A stretch of 17,330 bases of DNA from DSWT01 sp035415725 (GTDB lineage Bacteria; Chloroflexota; Anaerolineae; B4-G1; SLSP01): contig DAOOGN010000092.1 of assembly GCA_035415725.1 (NCBI GenBank), positions 1 through 17,330 of the forward strand, read 5' to 3'. The translations under genes were made by a program, and so were the position numbers. The notes beneath the pieces are model-generated. The model searched no databases and was not told the origin of the DNA. It worked only from the letters and a program-made list of their open reading frames with translations. Positions 1 through 6,597 of this stretch are shown one piece after another (position 1 is the first letter of the stretch; every line of letters starts with the position of its first letter).

Positions 1-60
1 CAGAAGCACCTGGCCTACCAAAGTCTACGCCAAACCTGGTATAGGGAATAAGTTGCTCCG
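1..60 (+). repeat. Dispersed repeat, copy 1 (partial)
   Basis: Positions 1-60 match 6298-6357 at 51 of 60 bases without gaps. After position 60 the similarity stops, so this copy lacks the tail present in the other two copies. The core ATAGGGAATAAGT (41-53) is also found inverted at 17316-17328. It lies about 50 bases before nadE and ends before any obvious ribosome binding site. It has no coding potential that I can support. The family is unknown to me; it behaves like a small intergenic repeat. Confidence 0.75.
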
Positions 61-85
61 TGTTTCACGCTTAAACATTTAAACC

Positions 86-101
86 CTTGATATTCAAGGA
101 G
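86..101 (+). promoter_or_regulatory. Ribosome binding site of nadE inside a small palindrome
   Basis: AAGGAG (96-101) lies 8 bases before the ATG at 110 and fixes the start of nadE. It partly overlaps an inverted repeat, CTTGA-TAT-TCAAG (86-98). In mRNA that would be only a short, weak stem, so a regulatory role is possible but not shown. I see no convincing -35/-10 pair upstream. Confidence 0.6.
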
Positions 102-109
102 CGTACAGT

Positions 110-850
110 ATGGATTTTGCCGTGTTGGCGGACGCTATGGCCGCATGGATGCGGGAGTATGCAGCGCAGGCCGGAGCGCAAGGGTTTGTCGTGGGGTTGA
201 GCGGCGGCGTGGACTCTGCCGTCACTGCGGCGCTGGCAGGGCGCGCGGTGGGCGTCGACCACGTGCTGGCCGTCTGGCTGCCATGTCACAGTCTGCCCGA
301 GGATGAAGGATATGCGCGGCTGACAGCGCAGGCGCTGGGATTGGATCTCCTGACCGTCGATCTGTGCGCGGCCTTTGACGCTCTTATCGCTGCGGTGCCC
401 CCGGGACCGGACATCGCGCGGGCCAACATCAAGCCGCGCTTGCGGATGACGGCCTGGTACTACCTGGCCCAGTCGCACCACTACCTCGTCGCGGGGACGA
501 GCAACCGACCGGAGATGATGGTGGGCTACTTCACCAAATACGGCGACGGCGGCGTGGACATTGAACCGCTCGGCGAGTTGTATAAGCACGAAGTACGGGC
601 ACTCGCGCGCGTCCTGGGCGTACCGGAGCCGGTCGTCAGCCGGGCGCCCACGGCGGGATTGTGGGTCGGGCAAACGGACGAAGGGGAGCTGGGCCTAACC
701 TACGCGGAGTTGGATGCGATTCTGGCGGCACTGGCAGAAGGGCGTGTTCCCGCGGCGCCGGAAGCCGTCGTGGCCCGCGTACAGCGGATGATCGCGGGAT
801 CGGCGCACAAGCGCGCCCTTCCACCCATCTTTCACGTTGAGCGAATATGA
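110..850 (+). CDS. nadE: NAD(+) synthase, ammonia-dependent type
   Basis: This 246-residue cytosolic enzyme makes NAD from deamido-NAD, ATP and ammonia, the last step of NAD synthesis. The N-type ATP pyrophosphatase P-loop SGGVDS is at residues 31-36. Family hallmarks follow in order: GTSNRPE and GYFTKYGDGG near residues 130-145, PLGELYKHEVR, the AGLW-GQTDE motif around residue 182, and HKRALPPIF close to the C-terminus. The length fits the short ammonia-using form; there is no N-terminal glutaminase (nitrilase) domain. The start is set by AAGGAG 8 bases upstream. Its stop overlaps the reading frame of the next gene by 14 bases, suggesting cotranscription. Nothing is missing from the active-site motifs that I can recognise. 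Confidence 0.95.
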   Translation: MDFAVLADAMAAWMREYAAQAGAQGFVVGLSGGVDSAVTAALAGRAVGVDHVLAVWLPCHSLPEDEGYARLTAQALGLDLLTVDLCAAFDALIAAVPPGPDIARANIKPRLRMTAWYYLAQSHHYLVAGTSNRPEMMVGYFTKYGDGGVDIEPLGELYKHEVRALARVLGVPEPVVSRAPTAGLWVGQTDEGELGLTYAELDAILAALAEGRVPAAPEAVVARVQRMIAGSAHKRALPPIFHVERI

Positions 851-2534
851 CGCAAGGGAGACCTTCACCACGAATCTCTACACATCGACCCTGACCGAAT
901 CTTGCGTTTCATCCCCACGGCGCGAGACGCCCTCGCTGTTGGCCGCCAATCTCTATCTGTTGGTGGGATTGGGCGTACTCATCTGGGGGAGTTCACTGCC
1001 GGACATCGGCGTGCGCTATGTGGTGGGCATTGCTGTAGAATGTGTTCTGGCCGTGGGCGCTCTGTTCTTCATGCGCCTGGAGAAACTCTCCGTCCGCGAG
1101 ACATTGCGCTGGCGTTGGCCGGGATGGCAGCCCCTCCTCTTAAGCGGCGGGCTGGCCTGCGGATTGTGGTTCATCGGCATCATAATCAATCTGATGGCGA
1201 CGGTTGCCCTCGGCTACACTACTCCCCTCCCGCCGACAACGTTCCCACGCGATGGGCGCGAAGCGTTCTTGCTGGTTCTTTCGACCGTCGTTGTTGCCCC
1301 TCTCTGTGAGGAAATCATGTTCCGGGGATACGTACAGCGCGCTTACGAACGGCGCAGTCCCTGGATCGGGATCGTGGTCGGCGGCATCATCTTTGCGCTG
1401 TACCACCTGCGTTTCCAGGGCGCTTTTGCCCTGGTGCCGGTCGCGTTCACCCTGGGATGTGTGGCCTGGCGCAGTGATAGCCTTTTCCCCGGCATCCTGT
1501 TGCACGCTGCCTACAACAGCATCGCGTCGGTGGTGATGATCGCCAGCAGTTTCTCCTCGGCGGCGGTGGTGAGCGGAGTGATAATGGCATTCGTTTGTAT
1601 AGGGCTGTTCATGGTGCCGGTAGCTCTGGTAGCGCTATGGAGACTCTGGCGGATAACTGCTCCACCGGTCAGGATGGCGCTTCCCGGCCCGCTGGGGTGG
1701 CGAAAATGGGCATGGATGGTTCCACTCGTCGTGATGCTGGGTATCTACGGATACTCGGCCTTTGGGGAAGTCGTGGTGGGGCGGTTTCCTGAAACCCTGG
1801 CGGTGGAAAAACTGACGCTGCAACCTCCGGCTGCATGGGATATCCCCACACGCTGGTACTACAGTATCCAGGGGGGCATCAACCAAACGGTAGGCACAGC
1901 GACGTGTGAGTTGACGCCACAAGCCGATAGTATTGAACTCGCATGCCGGGTTCATCAAGATGCCTTCAAGGCCGACTTGCCTTTCGAGGTGCCGGCAGGA
2001 CTCGACGTTTCTGCGCTGCTGGGCTTTTCGCTTGCGGGCGAAGCCGGCGAAAGCACGCAACATGTCGGCTGGGCCAAGACGGATCTGACATTGCAGAGTT
2101 TGACAGGCACGCGCCAGACGAATCATGCAAGGCTCACCCTCGCGCATATAACCGTCGGCGGCACACCGACGCTGCAAGTCGAGCGCGCCGGTGTGACCGA
2201 AACGGCGACACTGCCGGCCGAGATTTTGGTGGATGGAGAGTGGCCCTGGCGGCTGTCGGCACTGCCCTTCGCCATGACCTATGGGAGCACGCAACCGCTG
2301 GCCCTGGTCAGCGCTGAAGGACACATTCAGATCGTCCCGGCCTTCGTCCTCGTGACCGGCAGCGAACCGTCGTGGACGCCGGCAGGCAACTTCATCACAT
2401 GGAAAGTCACCGTGACTTGCGAAATGGACGGCCAGGAAACTACGTTGACCGCCTGGTATGACGTGGAGGCGCCGCACACGTTAGTACGCTACGACAATGG
2501 CGAGGTGAGTTATTTGTTAGAGAGGATAGAGTAG
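837..2534 (+). CDS. CPBP-family intramembrane metalloprotease with C-terminal beta-rich domain
   Basis: This is a 565-residue membrane protein. The first half has multiple hydrophobic segments and the three motifs of the CPBP (CAAX protease/Abi) family: EE-xxx-R at E158, E159, R163; H190 in FALYHL; and H223-xxx-N227. These are the glutamates and histidines expected for the metal and water site. A further hydrophobic segment at about 289-305 leads into a roughly 250-residue domain rich in beta-type sequence. It ends in TAWYDVEAPHTLVRYDNGE, a pattern resembling DUF3108-like extracytoplasmic domains; this is inference from pattern only. The TTG at 837 overlaps nadE and has no clear ribosome binding site. 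The first 30-odd residues look little like coding sequence, so the true start may be a TTG or GTG near 939-965. The substrate is unknown; family members cleave prenylated or membrane-bound proteins or act in bacteriocin immunity. Confidence 0.8.
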   Translation: MSEYDARETFTTNLYTSTLTESCVSSPRRETPSLLAANLYLLVGLGVLIWGSSLPDIGVRYVVGIAVECVLAVGALFFMRLEKLSVRETLRWRWPGWQPLLLSGGLACGLWFIGIIINLMATVALGYTTPLPPTTFPRDGREAFLLVLSTVVVAPLCEEIMFRGYVQRAYERRSPWIGIVVGGIIFALYHLRFQGAFALVPVAFTLGCVAWRSDSLFPGILLHAAYNSIASVVMIASSFSSAAVVSGVIMAFVCIGLFMVPVALVALWRLWRITAPPVRMALPGPLGWRKWAWMVPLVVMLGIYGYSAFGEVVVGRFPETLAVEKLTLQPPAAWDIPTRWYYSIQGGINQTVGTATCELTPQADSIELACRVHQDAFKADLPFEVPAGLDVSALLGFSLAGEAGESTQHVGWAKTDLTLQSLTGTRQTNHARLTLAHITVGGTPTLQVERAGVTETATLPAEILVDGEWPWRLSALPFAMTYGSTQPLALVSAEGHIQIVPAFVLVTGSEPSWTPAGNFITWKVTVTCEMDGQETTLTAWYDVEAPHTLVRYDNGEVSYLLERIE

Positions 2535-2876
2535 ATGCCATACTACCGTGAAGACGAAGCGCACGCATTGCGCGTCGCTTTTGAGAAGGAAGTGTCAACC
2601 TGGCCCAAAGTGACAACCCGACGGATGTTGGGATGTCCGGCCTACGTCGCCGACGGACGCCTGTTCGCCTTTTTGGTGACGGAAGGGGTCGTCATCACCC
2701 AGTTACGACGCAATGACATTCAAACGTTAGCCCAAGACAATTCGGTCGAACCGTTCAAAGCCGGCGAACGGGTCATTGCCCGCTGGACAAAAGTGACCGT
2801 CACCGATCCCAACACCTTAGGGCGCATTATGGCCTTCATCCGCAAGAGTTACCAGACGGCGCTGGATAGAGGATAA
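2535..2876 (+). CDS. TfoX/Sxy N-terminal-domain-like protein
   Basis: This small 113-residue soluble protein has its ATG directly after the TAG of the protease gene (zero spacing), with a purine-rich AGAGGATAGAG upstream, so it is almost certainly cotranslated. Features resembling the TfoX N-terminal domain are RRMLGCPAYVADGRLFAFL near residues 29-47, VEPFKAGERV about 71-80, and a C-terminal VTDPNTLGRIMAFIRKSYQTAL helix. Free-standing proteins of this type are widespread and mostly uncharacterised. The TfoX/Sxy name comes from the competence regulator and does not imply competence here. It converges with the minus-strand VWA gene with only 12 bases between stop codons. Confidence 0.65.
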   Translation: MPYYREDEAHALRVAFEKEVSTWPKVTTRRMLGCPAYVADGRLFAFLVTEGVVITQLRRNDIQTLAQDNSVEPFKAGERVIARWTKVTVTDPNTLGRIMAFIRKSYQTALDRG

Positions 2877-2888
2877 TCGCCCGCTGCC

Positions 2889-4271
2889 TCACGAAACCAT
2901 TCCTTCTGTGGACGAAAGGTCCATAGCTCTCATACGGCCTGCATTCACCCCGCACTCCAGACAAATTTCATCTGGACCTAAAGGCCGCCCACAACTTGCA
3001 CAGTATTCCTGCTCTGCCATTTGACGTACCTGGCGGGCGCGCGTTGCATTTCTGACCAGTGAGATGAGTAAGATCAAAAACAGCACGATGAGAACAAAAC
3101 CCACGACCCACCACAAAACCCCCGATAGCCAGGTCCAGACAGACCTTAAAGCCGTTCCCAGCCCTGCCCAGAGAGACCTGGCCGTAGTCGCTACAACGAT
3201 GCCCAAAGGCACCGGCGTTGGAGTAGACGTGAGGAGCAGGGGGGTGGGGGTGGGGGTCTCTGTAGGTGCGGGTGTAAAAGTAGGCTGTGCTGTGGGTTTA
3301 GATAGCGCCTGTAGCTTGAAGATTGCTTCATCGCCGGCTTGCCGGCCCTCGATTTCAACATTGACCTGCACACGATGATCGGCATCAGCGGCGGACAGTC
3401 CAGATTCGTAGATCAACACATATTGCTGCTTGAGTTGATCCAATACTGTAAGAAAGCGCTCGGTTAACTGTGTAGAATCGGGCGTTTCCTGGTAATTGCC
3501 GCCTGTCATACGCGCAACCCGTTCCAAATAGCCTCGATCGATCTCATCGCCCAATGCGATCGTGAAGATCGGCACGCCGGCGCGAGCTGCTTCCTGGATA
3601 GGCGTCTCGGCGCTTGCCACAAGGCTGCCAGGCCCCTCATCGATGCCGTCGGTTAGCAGGATAACAGCACGGTTCCCAGGAGGTGACTCTTGGGCCCAGA
3701 GAACGGCTTTGTAGAGGGCATCGTAAAGCGGTGTACTGCCTTTAGCTTCCAACCCGTCGATGAGGGCGATAACGGCCTCATGATCGGCGGTGAAGGGATG
3801 TTCGCGTGCCTCATTCAACACATCAAAGTTTATGGCGTCCGCGAAGCTGATAAGGGCCACCTTATCCCTGGCGCTTAGTTGTTCGATCAACGCGCGCGCA
3901 GCAGTTTGAGCAGCTTCCAGGGGTTGTCCTTCCATGGATCCGGAAACGTCTACAACCACAACCAGCGACAGGGCAAAATTAGCGTTGGTTGCTGACATAA
4001 CAGAACGAATGGGACGCGGCACAGGGGCGCGATCCTCAATGACTTCAAAAGCAGAGGCATCCAGGTTAGGAACCGGCACGCCGTTTGCATCCCTGACGCT
4101 GATGGCAAGGGTTACTTCCGGGAAAGCCTTCACATCCACTGAGTTCACCCCTACAAAAAGCGAGGTGGGCGGATGTTGTGCGTAGACGGGAATTCGCATG
4201 AAGCAGATAAGTACAACCATCAATGCCGTAGACCATCTCCACATCACACTATGCCACTTCATCGACTTCAT
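2889..4271 (-). CDS. Membrane-anchored von Willebrand factor A protein with cytosolic zinc ribbon
   Basis: This is a 460-residue protein. A signal or anchor segment (about 13-31, ending VYAQ) is followed by a beta-sandwich-like stretch (about 38-90). A VWA domain (about 101-290) has a complete metal-ion-dependent adhesion site: D108-x-S110-x-S112, T180 and D208. Next come a Thr/Pro linker (326-355), a transmembrane helix (about 379-406) and a CxxC...CxxC zinc ribbon (C424, C427, C437, C440). The bulk is therefore probably outside the cell and the ribbon inside. Chloroflexota encode many such proteins; their ligands are mostly unknown. AAAGGAG 6 bases before the ATG at 4271 sets the start. It lies 61 bases downstream of the cyclase on the same strand, so cotranscription is likely. 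The intact MIDAS argues for a functional ligand-binding protein. Confidence 0.85.
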   Translation of the reverse strand: MKSMKWHSVMWRWSTALMVVLICFMRIPVYAQHPPTSLFVGVNSVDVKAFPEVTLAISVRDANGVPVPNLDASAFEVIEDRAPVPRPIRSVMSATNANFALSLVVVVDVSGSMEGQPLEAAQTAARALIEQLSARDKVALISFADAINFDVLNEAREHPFTADHEAVIALIDGLEAKGSTPLYDALYKAVLWAQESPPGNRAVILLTDGIDEGPGSLVASAETPIQEAARAGVPIFTIALGDEIDRGYLERVARMTGGNYQETPDSTQLTERFLTVLDQLKQQYVLIYESGLSAADADHRVQVNVEIEGRQAGDEAIFKLQALSKPTAQPTFTPAPTETPTPTPLLLTSTPTPVPLGIVVATTARSLWAGLGTALRSVWTWLSGVLWWVVGFVLIVLFLILLISLVRNATRARQVRQMAEQEYCASCGRPLGPDEICLECGVNAGRMRAMDLSSTEGMVS

Positions 4272-4332
4272 TCCAGACTCCTTTGAAAATAGCCCTAGAG
4301 CACCCAGAGTTCACCCTATTGGCAGAGAGAAT

Positions 4333-5961
4333 TTATTCCAACACCCGGGTCACAGCATAGACCGTGACTTCCTCATCGATGCCTTTGAAGTGCATTCCCG
4401 GAATCGGTGTAGCCTCGACCGCGTCCTTGACCAGATCGTAGGTCGCCGGGCTGATGAGTACCTCGTCTGGCTTGGCTACGGCGCAGATGCGTGCACCCAG
4501 ATTGGCGGTGGAACCGATGATGGTGTAGTCGGTGCGCAGTTCGCAGCCGAATTCCCCCACGACCACTTCGCCCGTGGCAATGCCGATGCCCAACGCTGCC
4601 GCTGCGACGCCGCGCGTGGCCCAGTCTGCCATCAAGCGCCGATGCACGGTCTGCATTTCTAATCCCACGCGCACAGCCCGCAGCGCGTGGTCAGGCTGGG
4701 GCAGCGGCGCGCCGAAGAGCGCCATCACTTCATCGCCGATGTATTTGTCTAGCGTTCCCTCATAGGCGTGGATAATTTGCGTCATCCGCCCTAAATAGTC
4801 GTTGATAAATTCCACCAGTGTCTCCGGCTGGAGCTGAAGCGCCATGGGGGTCGAGCCGCGCAGATCGCCGTAGAGCACAGTCAGCACCATCCGTTCACCT
4901 TTGAGAATGTCGACGTTGGGATTCGCCAGCATACGATCCAGGACGCGCGCATCAAGAGAGCGTCCCAAGACACGCCGCAAACGGCGTTGTTCCAGGCTCT
5001 CGAAAATTGCCGTATCCATCTGGCTCACAATGGCCTTCAGCAGTCGCTGGTGGTCGCGGGTAAAGCGGCGTTGCGGTTCGCGGTTGACCGCGCCGAAGAC
5101 GCCGATGATCTCGTTGCGCAGAATCAACGGGATGGTCAAAATGACACAGGGCGGCGTTTCATATTCCTCGTAAGTCAACTGCGCGCGGCGGATGGCGGTG
5201 TTGGCGGCCCGTGTCATCGTTTCATAGTAAACCACCTTTTGCAACAGGTCATCATGCGTCACCGCCCGCATTTCCAATTGTTTGCCGGTTTGATCGTATA
5301 ACATCACGAAACCCATTTCAGCGTCGATCACGCGGCACAGCTCCTGCAAAACGACATCCAACATCTCATCGAAAGGCAAATACTGATCTCGAATCTGGTC
5401 AAAACGGTAAATGGTTTCCAACTCTTTGTTGCGCTGCGCAAGATCGTGGTCCACGTAGGCCTGAACAATGGCCGAATCCATCTGACTTTCCGCAATCTGC
5501 ATGAGTCGGACCTCATCGGCGTCGAAAGCGGAGGCATGACGTCCCATCAGCACAGCTCCCAGCGGTTTCTCGTCCATAAAGACGGGAATAGCCGCCATAC
5601 GGAATGTTTCTGGAAGCGTGGATGTTAGCGCTGGAGGCAAAATGTCTGCGGCTTTCCACAACATCACCTGGCGCTTGTGCATGGCCTCGCGGACGCATGT
5701 CTCCGTCAGCGTCTCGGCTATGGCGCGCCAGGCACGGTCGCCTTCTTGCACCACTCTCAGCTCCAGCGCGCGCGTCTCACGATCCACCACGTATACCAGG
5801 CACACATTGGCCTGGAACTGATCGCATATCACATGCGCCAGGCCGGAGAAGATGGCCGTGGGGCCGGGAGCCGTGTCCCGAATATGATCCATCGCCAAAA
5901 CGATATCTAATGCCTTCTGGCTGAACGCCAGTTGTGCCTTAAGCTCTGACTCCTTCACCAT
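4333..5961 (-). CDS. GAF-GAF class III adenylate/guanylate cyclase
   Basis: This 542-residue protein has no membrane segments. It contains two GAF sensor domains (about 15-165 and 185-325), a short linker, and a class III cyclase domain (about 355-540). The expected catalytic set is present: metal aspartates D366 (YGDLRGST) and D410 (YIGDE), substrate-selecting K406 and T480 (DYTIIG), and transition-state N487 and R491. Lys with Thr at the selecting positions is the pattern of cyanobacterial and mycobacterial adenylate cyclases, so cAMP is the more likely product. GAF domains could bind a small ligand or cyclic nucleotide; none can be named. GGGAGG 6 bases before the ATG sets the start. A likely sigma70 promoter lies just upstream at 6007-6035. 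The VWA gene follows in the same direction. Confidence 0.9.
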   Translation of the reverse strand: MVKESELKAQLAFSQKALDIVLAMDHIRDTAPGPTAIFSGLAHVICDQFQANVCLVYVVDRETRALELRVVQEGDRAWRAIAETLTETCVREAMHKRQVMLWKAADILPPALTSTLPETFRMAAIPVFMDEKPLGAVLMGRHASAFDADEVRLMQIAESQMDSAIVQAYVDHDLAQRNKELETIYRFDQIRDQYLPFDEMLDVVLQELCRVIDAEMGFVMLYDQTGKQLEMRAVTHDDLLQKVVYYETMTRAANTAIRRAQLTYEEYETPPCVILTIPLILRNEIIGVFGAVNREPQRRFTRDHQRLLKAIVSQMDTAIFESLEQRRLRRVLGRSLDARVLDRMLANPNVDILKGERMVLTVLYGDLRGSTPMALQLQPETLVEFINDYLGRMTQIIHAYEGTLDKYIGDEVMALFGAPLPQPDHALRAVRVGLEMQTVHRRLMADWATRGVAAAALGIGIATGEVVVGEFGCELRTDYTIIGSTANLGARICAVAKPDEVLISPATYDLVKDAVEATPIPGMHFKGIDEEVTVYAVTRVLE

Positions 5962-6006
5962 ACTCTGCCTCCCGCCGATGAGCGCATCCTGGAACCCATC
6001 AGGCTC

Positions 6007-6035
6007 ATTTTACACACAATCACGGCTTAAAGCAA
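6007..6035 (-). promoter_or_regulatory. Probable sigma70 promoter of the cyclase gene
   Basis: Read on the minus strand: TTGCTT (6035-6030), a 17-base spacer, then TAAAAT (6012-6007). The -10 box is about 45 bases before the start codon at 5961, which leaves room for a short leader with the GGGAGG ribosome binding site. It is supported by box match and spacing only. Confidence 0.5.
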
Positions 6036-6145
6036 GTTGGATTGTAACTATTCGGTCAGCCTTGCCAGGTGGCGAATGGGACTTTGGGGAGGGTGCATAA
6101 TAGGTTGCTCCTTCGGCCATCGGCGCTGACCCTCTCATCCTCCAA

Positions 6146-6256
6146 CCCCCTTCTCCCCCGTAAGCGGGGAAGAAGGGGGCGAAAGAGGGGTGTGGCGGGC
6201 GGCGAAGCCGCCCGCCACACCCCTACAAAAATCCCCCTTCCCTGGGGGGAAGGGGG
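6146..6256. repeat. Cluster of three consecutive inverted repeats (hairpins)
   Basis: Hairpin A: 6146-6160 pairs with 6165-6179 (14 of 15 positions, loop TAAG). Hairpin B: GGGGTGTGGCGGGCGGC (6187-6203) pairs perfectly with 6207-6223 across a GAA loop, with one further A-T pair outside. Hairpin C: CCCCCTTCCC (6233-6242) pairs with 6247-6256 (10 of 10). No T-run follows any stem, so these do not look like simple intrinsic terminators. The C/G-run text of A and C is related, which suggests a nested or composite palindromic repeat unit. Confidence 0.85.
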
Positions 6257-6269
6257 CAGGGGGGAGGGG
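6244..6269 (+). other. Potential G-quadruplex tract
   Basis: Four G-runs of 6, 5, 6 and 4 bases are separated by loops of only 2, 2 and 1 bases (AA, CA, A). This exceeds the usual four-runs-of-three criterion. It overlaps the 3' arm of hairpin C, so the G strand could switch between hairpin and quadruplex. Folding is inferred, not shown. Confidence 0.6.
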
Positions 6270-6297
6270 ATTATAGAAACACGAATATCTCGTCATA

Positions 6298-6383
6298 CAA
6301 AAGTACCTGGCATACCGAAATCTACGCCAAACCTGGCAGAGGGAATACGTTGCTTCGTCAGGTTTACGAGCCTGAATAGATAC
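6298..6383 (+). repeat. Dispersed repeat, copy 2 (fullest copy)
   Basis: The first 60 bases match the window start (51 of 60). The last 32 bases (6352-6383) match perfectly, in inverse orientation, 17314-17283. Internal inverted repeats are AAACCTG (6329-6335) with CAGGTTT (6359-6365), and TCAGG with CCTGA around an 8-base loop (6358-6375). It lies in an intergenic region, as do the other two copies. No open frame is supported. Confidence 0.8.
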
Positions 6384-6597
6384 AAAATAAGAAGATGCCA
6401 TGGGCTGGTGCACACCATGTAAGCACGACAATGGCTATCCGACTATAAGACTATTTTCGAAGCAGGTTGCAGATGAAGGAGATAAGATTACCATGGAATC
6501 CTCTAGCGAATGAGCGTGCCTGGATTTGTACAGCAGTCGGTTCTTTCGCGTAGTGAGGTCTTGCTCAACATAACTTCACGTGAAAAGGAGTTCCACG

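Larger units (their letters stand above)
5962..6597. other. Large non-coding region between cyclase and AnmK-MurQ
   Basis: This 636-base stretch has no gene I can support. From left to right it holds the leader and promoter of the cyclase (minus strand), three consecutive strong hairpins with a G-rich tract (6146-6269), the second dispersed-repeat copy (6298-6383), and about 210 bases of leader before AnmK-MurQ. The open frames crossing the hairpins translate to runs of Pro, Gly and Arg caused by the repeats. No convincing promoter for AnmK-MurQ was found; TATAAG at 6444-6449 lacks a good -35. Confidence 0.7.

Noticed and set aside
1635..2477. Minus-strand open frame of 280 codons opposite the CPBP protease tail
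   Set aside because: Shadow frame without motifs. I also considered it as evidence against the protease C-terminal domain, but the plus-strand frame is continuous and has protein-like hydrophobic patterning.
6069..6431. Two open frames across the hairpin cluster (6069-6422 plus, 6135-6431 minus)
   Set aside because: Their translations mirror the palindromes and G/C runs; no ribosome binding site and no domain.
5962..6597. A structured RNA or riboswitch in the long leader of AnmK-MurQ
   Set aside because: Only simple palindromes and a dispersed repeat were found; no known riboswitch consensus could be recognised.
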